A DNA stretch of 64,000 nucleotides from UBA6059 sp964351595. Lineage in GTDB: Bacteria; Bacteroidota; Bacteroidia; Cytophagales; Cyclobacteriaceae. A model generated the notes under the pieces. The model searched no databases, was not told the DNA's origin, and saw nothing but the letters and a program-made list of their open reading frames with translations. This document shows positions 53,118 to 61,721 of this stretch, piece after piece (positions within the stretch are counted from its first letter, which is position 1; each line of letters begins with the position of its first letter). A program made the position numbers and the translations under genes. Where the stretch lies: the NCBI GenBank assembly GCA_964351595.1, contig CAYGOT010000002.1, forward strand, positions 62,001 to 126,000. Direction: 5' to 3'.

Positions 53118-53684
53118 CTATTTCGATTTCCAAAAATTATAAAAGGGCATGCCTTCAATTCGAGATTCAAATTCTACATCACGGTCTGCGAAACTTGATT
53201 TTGATTCTTCATGGGTATTCATTTTGTAAACAGATTCGAGGCTTCTGACTAGGACATCATTAGAATCAAAGTAAAGCCGTTTTTCAACAGTCACTGGTTC
53301 TTCCGCCTGAAAAGTGTTCATCTTCCAGAAGATAAAATAAAGTTTATTAGTTGTCCCGAAATAGTAATCAACGGAAATATACCAATCGCCAGAAAAAGCG
53401 TAATTATCATAATTCACAAATGTCCCCAATTCATCATCCTCTATTACACTGACCATTTCGTATAGGAATTTTTCCTCAGTGTTGATTTCATTAGAGTACC
53501 ATGATTCTTCTCCATAATTTTCACCCCAAGCATAATGATATAACTTTTTTGAGTTCTCTAGTTCATGCTTGATAATAGGCTGCCAATTCTTAAAGTTCTC
53601 TCGGATTTCAAGAATTGTTTCATCTTGACCGTAAGAAATTAAGCTTATTATGATAAATGTTAACGAAAGGAATACTGACTTCAT
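53118..53684 (-). CDS. Exported hypothetical protein
   Basis: A protein of 188 residues with a signal peptide ending SYGQ and a mature part rich in Tyr, Trp, Glu and Ser (KKLYHYAWGENYGEESWYSN, TFVNYDNYAFSGDWYISVDY). The strands suggest a small beta-sandwich or half barrel, so periplasmic or surface location is likely. I recognise no family. It begins 16 bp downstream of the large ThuA-type gene on the same strand and could be read as its last cistron. The region is A+T-richer than its neighbours. Confidence 0.65.
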   Translation of the reverse strand: MKSVFLSLTFIIISLISYGQDETILEIRENFKNWQPIIKHELENSKKLYHYAWGENYGEESWYSNEINTEEKFLYEMVSVIEDDELGTFVNYDNYAFSGDWYISVDYYFGTTNKLYFIFWKMNTFQAEEPVTVEKRLYFDSNDVLVRSLESVYKMNTHEESKSSFADRDVEFESRIEGMPFYNFWKSK

Positions 53685-53700
53685 GCTACTTTTTCATAAA

Positions 53701-56700
53701 CTAATCCAAATCTATATGATTAGAGGATTTACTATTTGCTTTGAGAAACTTAACCTTGTCCAACAGGACTACCACCTCATCTTCATTACCCACAAACTTG
53801 ATGTAAAGGTCATGCTTACCACTAGTCTGCTTGAGATTCAGGGCTTTACTCGCGCTAGCAAAGCTATCCCCAACAGGTGCGATCTCAGCTGATCCTATCA
53901 CCTCGCCTTCCGGATCATCCAGTAAAACTTCGATTCTACCTCCATTAGTCAAGGCTGATCCACTTATCATATAAAGCTCAATATCACCGATTTCTGATAA
54001 GTCGATATCCTCAAATCCAATATACTTGCCTGCTGCACCATCGATGACTACTACCTCATCACTCAAAGCCGGATAATCCACTGGCGTCAATTTTGAAGTG
54101 GTGATATTGTTGGAAAGCTGATAAGTCTCGCACTCAATAATTGGCGATCTCAGGATCAACGTTGACTGAGCGGTAGTGCTCGGCATGTATCCACTCCCGC
54201 GATCGGTGTAGCTTGCCGTCAGCACAAAACTCCCCTTCTCTTCTGAGCTCGATTGTGTGGTATAGCTACCTGCTACGCTCAATCTCTCTGTTGTCGATTC
54301 TTGTTCTTCCGATAGGGAGAGAATATAGCTGACCATCTTGCGCGTATCTGCAGATGACAGTTGCGGGTGAGCGGCCATGGCCTGGTCTCCCCATACTCCA
54401 GCACCCCCATTGATGATTTTCGCCACGAGATAATCGGTAGCACCCTCATCATCTCTGTACTTCTGCGCTACTTGTAAATAACTGGGCCCTATCGATTTTA
54501 CTTTTTCCTGATGACAGGCGCTACAGTCGCTTTCCGCCATGAGTCCCTTACCAGAAAGCACCGCGGATTGAGCAGCCAGCTCCTGATGGCCCTGTGCTAT
54601 CTCTGTGATATCCGCACCATTCTCGAGGTATTCAATGGATACATTGACTAAGCCAGGATCAATTGATCCATCGGTGGTCGTACCGTCCTCATCGTCGGTC
54701 ACCACCACTTCATATCGCAGCTGTCCCTCATTCCAGAAAAAGGTCTTGTTCCCACTTATTTCCCAGGTAATTGCAGGTTTGCTATTGCCCACTCTGATAT
54801 GAATCTGGTCAGTTGATTTCATTCCTGCCGCGTCCGTCACCACTAACTTTACATTGTAGTACCCTGCCTCAGTAAAAGTGAAGCTTGGGCTTTCCTCATT
54901 CGAGAACTCATCCTTTGTAAACTGCCAGGAATACTTAAGTTCGGAAGATTCGAGATCGCCGGACCCCTCGGAAGAGAACTGTACTGTCATTGGCAAGCCG
55001 CCTTCAGTCTGATCCGCCTTCGCCTTAGCTACAGGCCTGCTATTCCCTCCATTAAACTCCACCTTGACGAGCCGCGCATCTGTATTCTTGCTAAACCAGA
55101 TCGTACCGTATTCCAGAAAATAGATCTCACCATTTGGCGAGAATAAAAAATCAATGACATTGTTGAGCTCCATCCCATCCAGAAATGGCTCCATGTACTC
55201 ATAGTCTCCTTCCTCGCTCATAGTCACTGCCTTCATCCAGCCACGCATCCAGTCGTAGATAATGAGTTTCTCATCATAGTACTCAGGCAGCTTGTTTGGG
55301 CTACTACCGTAATCATCGGCATAGTACACTCCAGCAGCCATTGCATTGCGTCCACCATCTCCTACCGTAGGAAACTCTTCTGACCGATCGTAGGGATACC
55401 ATATGTAAGCGGGCTGAGCCGGTGGCAATTGTTCCATACCCGTATTATTCGGAGAATCGTTGACAGGTGCTGATGCATCAAATGCAGCTCCTGACTGTCT
55501 GGAGGTAAAATTAAAATCTCTATAAGGTTTATTGTTGCCGTTGAAATAAGGCCAGCCAAAGTACCCGGGCTGCCGTGCCTGATTGACCTCATCATGGCCT
55601 TTGGGCCCTCTCAGTTCCGAGGAAGTACCTGCATCCGGGCCTACATCACCCCAGTAGAGATATCCCGTATGATCATCAAAGGCATATCGAAACGGATTGC
55701 GGCAACCCATCACATAGATCTCCGGTCGACCTAACTCTTCATCAACAAACAGATTGCCATCAGGAATCGTGTAGGTGCCATCTGGTTGAGGGGTGATCCT
55801 AAGGATTTTACCTCTCAGGTCATTCGTGTTTGAGGACGACTTCTGGGCATCCCAGGCTGACCGGTTGATTCGTTCATCAATCGGTCCATAGCCATCCGAC
55901 TCAAAGGGATTGGTATTGTCTCCCAGTGAGATGAAAAGATTGCCTGATTGGTCAAACTCTATCGAACCTGCAGAATGACAGCATTCTTCTCGCTGCACCG
56001 GAATGTCAAGTAGCACTTTTTCTGATTCCGGTAGGAAGGCTCCTCCATAGTAAGTGAACCGCGAGACGCGCTGAATCTCCTCATCACCTATCGGCGAATA
56101 AAAGAGGTAGATCCAATTGTTGAAAGCAAAATCAGGATCAACGGCTAGTCCCAGCAGCCCATCTTCATGGACAGTATGGACTGGGAAAGTAGTGATAAGA
56201 TCAATCTCTCCGGAAGTGTGGTCATACCTCTTGATCTGTCCCTTGCGCTGAATAAACAAAATGTCACCATTGGGAAGCAAATCCATCTCCATCGGCTCTT
56301 CAAAATCACTTCCAAGCACCACTTTGGTAAACCGCTCCGGCTCTGGCATCACAGTGGGACGGCTGTAGTCGATATCGTACCGCTCCCCCATAGCATACTG
56401 CAATCCACCTGCGAGTAATTTTACAAAGTCGACATCTTGAAAGGTATCTGCGGTATGTCCGAGTCCGGTATAAAAAGACCTGCCACCATCAAAATCGTGA
56501 TACCATGTGATCGGGTGATAGTCACCATTCTCACCGCCTTCATAGCTCGATTCATCAAGCGAGATCAATACATTCACATCATGATTAAGGTTTTTATAGT
56601 TATACCATTCGTCTTCGCGCTCCCAGGTTTCCGGTAGGTGGGCTACCGCGAAATGTTCTGAAGACCTTACCTGCATCTTCGCTTTCCTTATATTGGGATT

Positions 56701-57120
56701 GTTGGGGTGGCTCTTAAAATAAGCACCGACTAACCGCCCATACCATGGCCAATCATACTCTGTATCGGCAGCAGCATGAATGCCGACAAATCCACCACCT
56801 GCTTGAATATATCGTTGAAATTGCACCTGCTGGCCGGCATCAAGCACATCCAGGGTAGTACTAAGGAAGACTACCGCCCTGTACTGCAACAGGTTACGTT
56901 CGGTGAATAATGATGCGTCTTCCGTGGTGTCAACCTCAAAGCCTTGCTCTTCTCCAATCTTCTTAAGCGCAGCTTGGCCAGCTGGAATGGAAGCATGCCG
57001 ATAACCCATGGTCTTAGAGAAGACAAGCACTTTGGCTGGTGGCTCTTCCTCTGGTGAACAAGCAAAGGTGAGGGTCAGAAAACAGACTGGTATCAAAAGG
57101 AACAAAAGGGGGTGCTTCAT
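53701..57120 (-). CDS. ThuA + sugar dehydrogenase + PKD + cytochrome c + carbohydrate-binding lipoprotein
   Basis: A lipoprotein of 1139 residues (lipobox LTFAC, Cys21). Order of domains: ThuA (residues 30-245, VLVFSKTMGYRHASIPAGQ and GGFVGIHAAADTEYDWPWYG), a GSDH/PQQ-type sugar dehydrogenase propeller (265-680, EDGLLGLAVDPDFAFNNWIY, LRGKILRITPQPDGTY, VMGCRNPFRYAFD), a PKD domain (700-790), a c-type cytochrome (CSACHQ near residue 860, with the axial Met in GDQAMAAHPQ), and a C-terminal CBM6-like module. It should oxidise a sugar and pass electrons to the haem, in the periplasm or on the surface. It is divergent from the MIOX-linked symporter gene. Confidence 0.9.
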   Translation of the reverse strand: MKHPLLFLLIPVCFLTLTFACSPEEEPPAKVLVFSKTMGYRHASIPAGQAALKKIGEEQGFEVDTTEDASLFTERNLLQYRAVVFLSTTLDVLDAGQQVQFQRYIQAGGGFVGIHAAADTEYDWPWYGRLVGAYFKSHPNNPNIRKAKMQVRSSEHFAVAHLPETWEREDEWYNYKNLNHDVNVLISLDESSYEGGENGDYHPITWYHDFDGGRSFYTGLGHTADTFQDVDFVKLLAGGLQYAMGERYDIDYSRPTVMPEPERFTKVVLGSDFEEPMEMDLLPNGDILFIQRKGQIKRYDHTSGEIDLITTFPVHTVHEDGLLGLAVDPDFAFNNWIYLFYSPIGDEEIQRVSRFTYYGGAFLPESEKVLLDIPVQREECCHSAGSIEFDQSGNLFISLGDNTNPFESDGYGPIDERINRSAWDAQKSSSNTNDLRGKILRITPQPDGTYTIPDGNLFVDEELGRPEIYVMGCRNPFRYAFDDHTGYLYWGDVGPDAGTSSELRGPKGHDEVNQARQPGYFGWPYFNGNNKPYRDFNFTSRQSGAAFDASAPVNDSPNNTGMEQLPPAQPAYIWYPYDRSEEFPTVGDGGRNAMAAGVYYADDYGSSPNKLPEYYDEKLIIYDWMRGWMKAVTMSEEGDYEYMEPFLDGMELNNVIDFLFSPNGEIYFLEYGTIWFSKNTDARLVKVEFNGGNSRPVAKAKADQTEGGLPMTVQFSSEGSGDLESSELKYSWQFTKDEFSNEESPSFTFTEAGYYNVKLVVTDAAGMKSTDQIHIRVGNSKPAITWEISGNKTFFWNEGQLRYEVVVTDDEDGTTTDGSIDPGLVNVSIEYLENGADITEIAQGHQELAAQSAVLSGKGLMAESDCSACHQEKVKSIGPSYLQVAQKYRDDEGATDYLVAKIINGGAGVWGDQAMAAHPQLSSADTRKMVSYILSLSEEQESTTERLSVAGSYTTQSSSEEKGSFVLTASYTDRGSGYMPSTTAQSTLILRSPIIECETYQLSNNITTSKLTPVDYPALSDEVVVIDGAAGKYIGFEDIDLSEIGDIELYMISGSALTNGGRIEVLLDDPEGEVIGSAEIAPVGDSFASASKALNLKQTSGKHDLYIKFVGNEDEVVVLLDKVKFLKANSKSSNHIDLD
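54307..54316 (+). repeat. TTCCGATAGG motif variant
   Basis: Copy of the A variant, opposite to the host gene, which reads it L-S-E-E. Confidence 0.65.
56026..56035 (+). repeat. TTCCGGTAGG motif
   Basis: Exact copy, opposite to the host gene, which reads it F-L-P-E-S. Confidence 0.8.
56629..56638 (+). repeat. TTCCGGTAGG motif
   Basis: Exact copy, opposite to the host gene, which reads it H-L-P-E-T. Confidence 0.8.
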
Positions 57121-57311
57121 AGGGTTGGTTTAATCCAGGATGAGTGGACTTGGTGGCCACATGATTTTCTTTCGAAAATAGGGAATTGGACTGAATGGCT
57201 CAATAAAGGTCGAGACTAATAGTCCCTGGCGTCTATAGGAGGTGGATATCGGTGGAATAGCCGCGCTGGCAGATCAATTTAGCTTTTCGCAAAATCCGTG
57301 TAGATTGAGAA

Positions 57312-58916
57312 ATGCTTTCTCTGATAACTTTTGTCGGATTTACCGCCTTTGTTGCTGCGTATGCCACTTACAAGTTAAGGAAACAAAACCTTGAAACTCA
57401 GGAAGGCTATTTTCTGGGAGGCAGAAGCCTAACGGGAATAGTAATCGCCGGATCAATGCTCCTCACCAATATCTCCTCAGAGCATCTCATAGGAATGAAT
57501 GGAGCTGCGTACAGGTATGGCGCCATCATCGTAGCGTGGGAGGTGACCTCTGCTATTGCGCTAGTGATTGGGGCCTTATACTTTATTCCCAGATATCTGA
57601 AAATGGGCCTTACCACCATTCCTGAGTTTCTGGAAAGTAGGTTTGACGGTGTAACCCGAACGCTGATCGCACTACTTCTCATAATCTCCTTTATAGTCAC
57701 CTTGCTGCCGATCGTGCTATACACGGGAGCGCTGAATATCGAATCCATTTTCAATATCTCAGAGCAACTAAATATTTCAACACAAGAAGGCATTTGGTTG
57801 ACGATCATTATCGTGGGCGTCATTGGTGCGGTGTATGCCATTTTTGGAGGGCTTAAAATGGTGGCATATACGGACACCATCAATGGATACGGCCTTTTGC
57901 TAGTTGGATTACTCGTGCCTATCCTGGCGTTGCTGGATATCGGTGATGGCAACCTGGCAGATGGGTGGATGAAAGTCTTTGACAATAACCCCGGCAAGTT
58001 CAATGTCATTAGTGACGAGCCTTCCATTGGCGAGGGCGCCAGAGACTCCATATTGCCCTTTAGCGTCTTGTTTACGGGCCTGATCATTAATCAGCTCTAT
58101 TTCTGGACCATGCATCAGTCCATAATACAGCGAGCGCTCGGGGCAGTGAGCCTCGCAGAGGCACAAAAGGGTTTGCTCTATACCGGCGTATTGAAGATTC
58201 TGATCCCATTGGTGATTGTACTTCCAGGGATTATCGGGTTCTACTACTTTGGTGATGCGCACTATGCAACGCAAGACAATATTTACCCACTGCTTGTGAA
58301 GCGTGTGATGCCGGTGTGGATGACAGGATTCTTTGTCGCCGTGGTTATGGGGGCGATTCTCAGCACTTTCAATAGCGCGCTCAATAGCGCCGCTACCGTT
58401 TTTAGTTTGGGTATCTATCAGCGATATATCAATCGCAAGGCCTCTGAGAGCAGGTTGGTGAAGATCGGCAAATGGACATCCGCTATTTTGGCCATTGTGG
58501 CAATATCAGTTGCCCCATTTGTCGCCAATGCTCCGGAGGGTTTATATCAACTACTACAACAGCTCAACGGAATTTTCTTTGTCCCCATGGCGTCCGTGGT
58601 GATCGCTGGCTTTTTCTTCCCAAAAGTCTCAGCCATGGGCGCTAAAGTCGGCTTGGTATTCGGTTTATTATTCTATATCACCACCTACTACTTACTGGAA
58701 CTAGATATCCATTTCGTTCATATTTGGGGAATAGAGTTTGTGCTCAACATTGCGGTGATGCACTTAGTATCCATGAAGTATCCGGTTACTCAGGTGTTTC
58801 GAATTACAGATGTAGGCAAGATATCAAGTCAACCTTACAAGTATGCCGTTCCTCTTGGCTGGATATTGGTGATTGTGACAATTCTTATTTATTTATTTTT
58901 AGGGAATATTGGATAG
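57312..58916 (+). CDS. Sodium:solute symporter (SSS/SLC5 family)
   Basis: A symporter of 534 residues with about fourteen helices. FLGGRSLTGIVIAGSMLLTN and SSEHLIGMNGAAYRYGA begin the LeuT-type core, with YAIFGGLKMVAYTDTINGYG in TM5 and FVAVVMGAILSTFNSALNSA in TM8, including the Ser pair that binds the second sodium. SLC5 members carry sugars, inositol or other small solutes with sodium. The myo-inositol oxygenase gene starts 4 bp after its stop, so inositol is the best guess for the substrate. Confidence 0.93.
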   Translation: MLSLITFVGFTAFVAAYATYKLRKQNLETQEGYFLGGRSLTGIVIAGSMLLTNISSEHLIGMNGAAYRYGAIIVAWEVTSAIALVIGALYFIPRYLKMGLTTIPEFLESRFDGVTRTLIALLLIISFIVTLLPIVLYTGALNIESIFNISEQLNISTQEGIWLTIIIVGVIGAVYAIFGGLKMVAYTDTINGYGLLLVGLLVPILALLDIGDGNLADGWMKVFDNNPGKFNVISDEPSIGEGARDSILPFSVLFTGLIINQLYFWTMHQSIIQRALGAVSLAEAQKGLLYTGVLKILIPLVIVLPGIIGFYYFGDAHYATQDNIYPLLVKRVMPVWMTGFFVAVVMGAILSTFNSALNSAATVFSLGIYQRYINRKASESRLVKIGKWTSAILAIVAISVAPFVANAPEGLYQLLQQLNGIFFVPMASVVIAGFFFPKVSAMGAKVGLVFGLLFYITTYYLLELDIHFVHIWGIEFVLNIAVMHLVSMKYPVTQVFRITDVGKISSQPYKYAVPLGWILVIVTILIYLFLGNIG

Positions 58917-58920
58917 CACT

Positions 58921-59745
58921 ATGGAAGCGAACGTAGAAAAAAAGGAGTTTCGGAATTATGATCAGTCAGATGTGACTGCCGCTGTGCGAGAACACTACCG
59001 CAAAATGCGACTCAATCAAACCTACGATTATGTAGGGCGCATGAAAAAGAAGTATTTGAGCTATGACAAGCCGATGAGTCTCTGGGATGCTATGAAGAAG
59101 CTCAACGCGCTGATTGATGTAAGTGATCCAGACTTAAACCTGCCCAATGTGCAACACCTCATCCAATCTGCGGAAGCATTGCGGGAAGATAACAGACCTG
59201 ACTGGATGCAGCTTGTCGGATTGATCCACGATCTTGGCAAGGTTATGTATCTCTGGGGATCTGATGAGGATGGTACGAGCCAGGCCGAGCAGTGGGGGCT
59301 CGTTGGCGATGTGTTTGTAGTTGGGTGTAAGCTCCCTGACTCCTGCGTTTATCCTGAGTTTAACAGCCTCAATCCAGATATGAGCGACAGGCGGTACAAC
59401 ACTGACTTTGGTGTTTATAGCGAAGGTTGCGGGCTTGACAATCTACAGCTCGCCTGGGGCCATGATGAGTACCTCTACCAGGTACTTAAGCATCATGAGC
59501 GCAATACCCTACCGGAAGCTGGCATGGTGATGATCCGGTACCATTCCTTCTATCCATGGCACAATGGTGGAAGCTATGGTCAATTTGAGTCGAGCAAAGA
59601 TGCCAGGTATAAAGAGTGGATTCTGGACTTCAACCAATACGATCTGTATTCAAAATCTCCGAAAATCTACGATCTGGATGAGGTGAAAGACTACTACTTA
59701 CCTATCGCAGAAAAGTACCTTGGAGAAGGACCTATCTATTGGTAG
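58921..59745 (+). CDS. myo-Inositol oxygenase (MIOX)
   Basis: A di-iron oxygenase of 274 residues from the ATG at 58921. MIOX turns myo-inositol and O2 into D-glucuronate. The six ligands of the mixed-valent Fe pair can be placed: the His of VQHLIQSAE, the His-Asp of LIHDLGKVM, the His of AWGHDEYLYQ, the His of MVMIRYHSFYPWH and the Asp of FNQYDLYSKS. GSYGQFESSKD and the C-terminal YYLPIAEKYLGEGPIYW match the eukaryotic enzyme closely. Bacterial copies are fairly rare and found mostly in Bacteroidota. It sits immediately downstream of the symporter, and a DUF3500 gene follows at 32 bp. Confidence 0.93.
   Translation: MEANVEKKEFRNYDQSDVTAAVREHYRKMRLNQTYDYVGRMKKKYLSYDKPMSLWDAMKKLNALIDVSDPDLNLPNVQHLIQSAEALREDNRPDWMQLVGLIHDLGKVMYLWGSDEDGTSQAEQWGLVGDVFVVGCKLPDSCVYPEFNSLNPDMSDRRYNTDFGVYSEGCGLDNLQLAWGHDEYLYQVLKHHERNTLPEAGMVMIRYHSFYPWHNGGSYGQFESSKDARYKEWILDFNQYDLYSKSPKIYDLDEVKDYYLPIAEKYLGEGPIYW
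59508..59517 (-). repeat. TTCCGGTAGG motif
   Basis: Exact copy, minus strand; read T-L-P-E-A in the MIOX gene. Confidence 0.8.
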
Positions 59746-59777
59746 CAAACTCTCAACTTCAAACCAACGCAATAGCC

Positions 59778-60848
59778 ATGAATAAGATAACCATTACACT
59801 CCTCCTTTGCCTGGTATCCCATATCCATTTTGGTCAGACGATAAGTGAGATCAATGAGCAAACCAACGATTTCATTAAGACCCTATCGGAAAGTCAGCTA
59901 ACGCAAATCATGTTGGAATTCGAAAGTGAGGATCGTACAAAATGGACCAATCTGCCCATCGGACTGGCTGAAAGACCAGGAATACAGTACGGAGAACTGT
60001 CTGAAGAAAGTCGGAGAGCTTTTCATCGGGTTCTCACGACGCTCTTAAGCTCACAGGGATACCTAAAGATAACCAGCATCATGAGACTAGATGATATCCT
60101 CAACGAGGTTTATGCTAGTTGGCATGCTGATAAGAAGATACCGGATGCTGGCTATGAAGAAATCAAAAGACTTGAATGGGATTTTGAGAACTACTTCATC
60201 ACTATCTGGGGTAAACCAGCTTCTCCCGAACCCTGGGGTTTGAAGCTAGAAGGGCATCATATTTCGCTCAATTTATCCATGAGTGATAAATCATATTCCA
60301 TGACACCCATGTTCTTTGGTACAGACCCTTCAGAAGTAGTGATCACCAAGTTTGCAGGATTGCGGGTACTGAGTAATGAAGAAGATTTAGGATTCAAGTT
60401 TCTTCATTCATTAAGAATCGATCAAAGGGATCAGGCAACTGTAAGCACAGAGACCCCAAGAGACATACTAACCAATCCGGAAAGTCCACAGCGTATTGAT
60501 GAGTACGATGGAATCTCTGGTGATCAATTGACCGCCAAGCAGAAGTATTATCTTGAAAAACTGATACTTGAATACATCAATAATCTCGAATTTGAAAAGG
60601 CCCATCCTTATGAGGATGCCTTTCTCACTTCCGACTACAGCCAAATCTATTTTGCCTGGAGAGGAAGTCATCAGCAAGGGGAGCCACATTACTATCAGAT
60701 CAACTCACCTGATTTCATGATCGAATATGACAATATAGGATTTCAAGGTTCAGCCGATCACATCCATACTATTTGGCGAGAGAAAGGGAACGACTTTGGA
60801 GAAGATCTGTTGAGGCAGCATTATGCCTCACATCCTCATAACCAGTAG
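59778..60848 (+). CDS. Exported DUF3500 protein
   Basis: A protein of about 356 residues from the ATG at 59778, which puts the signal peptide KITITLLLCLVSHIHFGQ at the N-terminus; the frame is open back to 59739, inside the MIOX gene. Family landmarks are QIMLEFESEDRTKWTNLP, GLKLEGHHISLNLSM, and MFFGTDP, and YYQINSPDFMIEYDNIGF towards the end, which identify DUF3500, a domain of unknown function seen in many exported bacterial proteins. Its position after MIOX may be incidental or may reflect a shared substrate uptake role. Confidence 0.87.
   Translation: MNKITITLLLCLVSHIHFGQTISEINEQTNDFIKTLSESQLTQIMLEFESEDRTKWTNLPIGLAERPGIQYGELSEESRRAFHRVLTTLLSSQGYLKITSIMRLDDILNEVYASWHADKKIPDAGYEEIKRLEWDFENYFITIWGKPASPEPWGLKLEGHHISLNLSMSDKSYSMTPMFFGTDPSEVVITKFAGLRVLSNEEDLGFKFLHSLRIDQRDQATVSTETPRDILTNPESPQRIDEYDGISGDQLTAKQKYYLEKLILEYINNLEFEKAHPYEDAFLTSDYSQIYFAWRGSHQQGEPHYYQINSPDFMIEYDNIGFQGSADHIHTIWREKGNDFGEDLLRQHYASHPHNQ
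59882..59891 (-). repeat. TTCCGATAGG motif variant
   Basis: Copy of the A variant, minus strand; read T-L-S-E-S in the DUF3500 gene. Confidence 0.65.
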
Positions 60849-60851
60849 GGA

Positions 60852-61721
60852 TTAAGCCACCCTACTTGCCTTAAGTATCAAGCCCGGCTCTTCGAAGGTC
60901 AATTCATTTGCCAGGTTATCTACCATCTCAAACCGGATCGAAAGTGACGGAGCGGCATAAGCGCCGAAGGAGCCATCCTCCTTGAGATATATGCCCGTGC
61001 CAAATGTTCCTTTGCGGCCAAAGTTTAATGTCTTGCGCATGTTTAGAGAAGCAAAGAATATGTCACGCTCACCATCACCAAAGCGATATTCTCCTATATG
61101 CTGTCCCATTTGGTCCTCAGTCAAATCAATACTGTTTGGCATTATATCAGCATCGCCCAATTCTTCCAGATAACCGATGACCTTTTCTACTTTGCTCCGC
61201 TCGGTCTCAGTCATGGTATCCATCCTCAGTCCGACTCTGGCATGTTGCAGCAAGGTAATCCCATGTGGCCCACTAATAGATTGCACTCCCGGGGTAGCCT
61301 CTACCATTGCCTTGACTACTTCCAGCTCACCGAGCATCGCATAGGTAAATATGTCTGGCCGTGCACCATACTCCATCAGTAGCTGTGCTATATCTCTTCG
61401 ACCGACATGAGATGCAGCACCCAAGGCCGACTCCCAGTCACCAAATCCCCAATCCCAGGTAGCTCGGGCGAGCTCCGGACGCTTGCTTACGAGCTCTTTT
61501 ACCCTTTCAAAATTAGAATGCGACTTGCCTACCACCTCTGAGACCGTCTCATCGTCAATGGCCGGGTAGCGATAAAATAGTTCCCCCGGGTCTTGGGACA
61601 CTGCTGAGGTACCTATCCTCTTGGGGTGAGCAAATAGAAGGTTGGGCGTAGAGACGGCTAGCGCACCTAGCAAGGTGCTTTTGACTAAGGTTCTTCTTGA
61701 GAAATCTGTGTTGTTCATCAT
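60852..61721 (-). CDS. Tat-exported ankyrin-repeat protein
   Basis: A protein of 289 residues with a twin-arginine signal (SRRTLVKSTLLGALAVSTP). Ankyrin-like repeats run from about residue 65 to 170: FERVKELVSKRPELARATWD, ALGAASHVGRRDIAQLLMEYGARPDIF and ITLLQHARVGL. The C-terminal 90 residues form a beta-rich module (YRFGDGERDIFFASLNMRKT). Its ATG overlaps the stop of the LytTR regulator by 4 bp, so the two are translated together, regulator first. Function unknown; an exported protein-protein adaptor is likely. Confidence 0.85.
   Translation of the reverse strand: MMNNTDFSRRTLVKSTLLGALAVSTPNLLFAHPKRIGTSAVSQDPGELFYRYPAIDDETVSEVVGKSHSNFERVKELVSKRPELARATWDWGFGDWESALGAASHVGRRDIAQLLMEYGARPDIFTYAMLGELEVVKAMVEATPGVQSISGPHGITLLQHARVGLRMDTMTETERSKVEKVIGYLEELGDADIMPNSIDLTEDQMGQHIGEYRFGDGERDIFFASLNMRKTLNFGRKGTFGTGIYLKEDGSFGAYAAPSLSIRFEMVDNLANELTFEEPGLILKASRVA

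Noticed and set aside
14659..59891. TTCCGGTAGG as a shared protein motif
   Set aside because: Copies fall in different reading frames and on both strands of unrelated genes, and one is intergenic.
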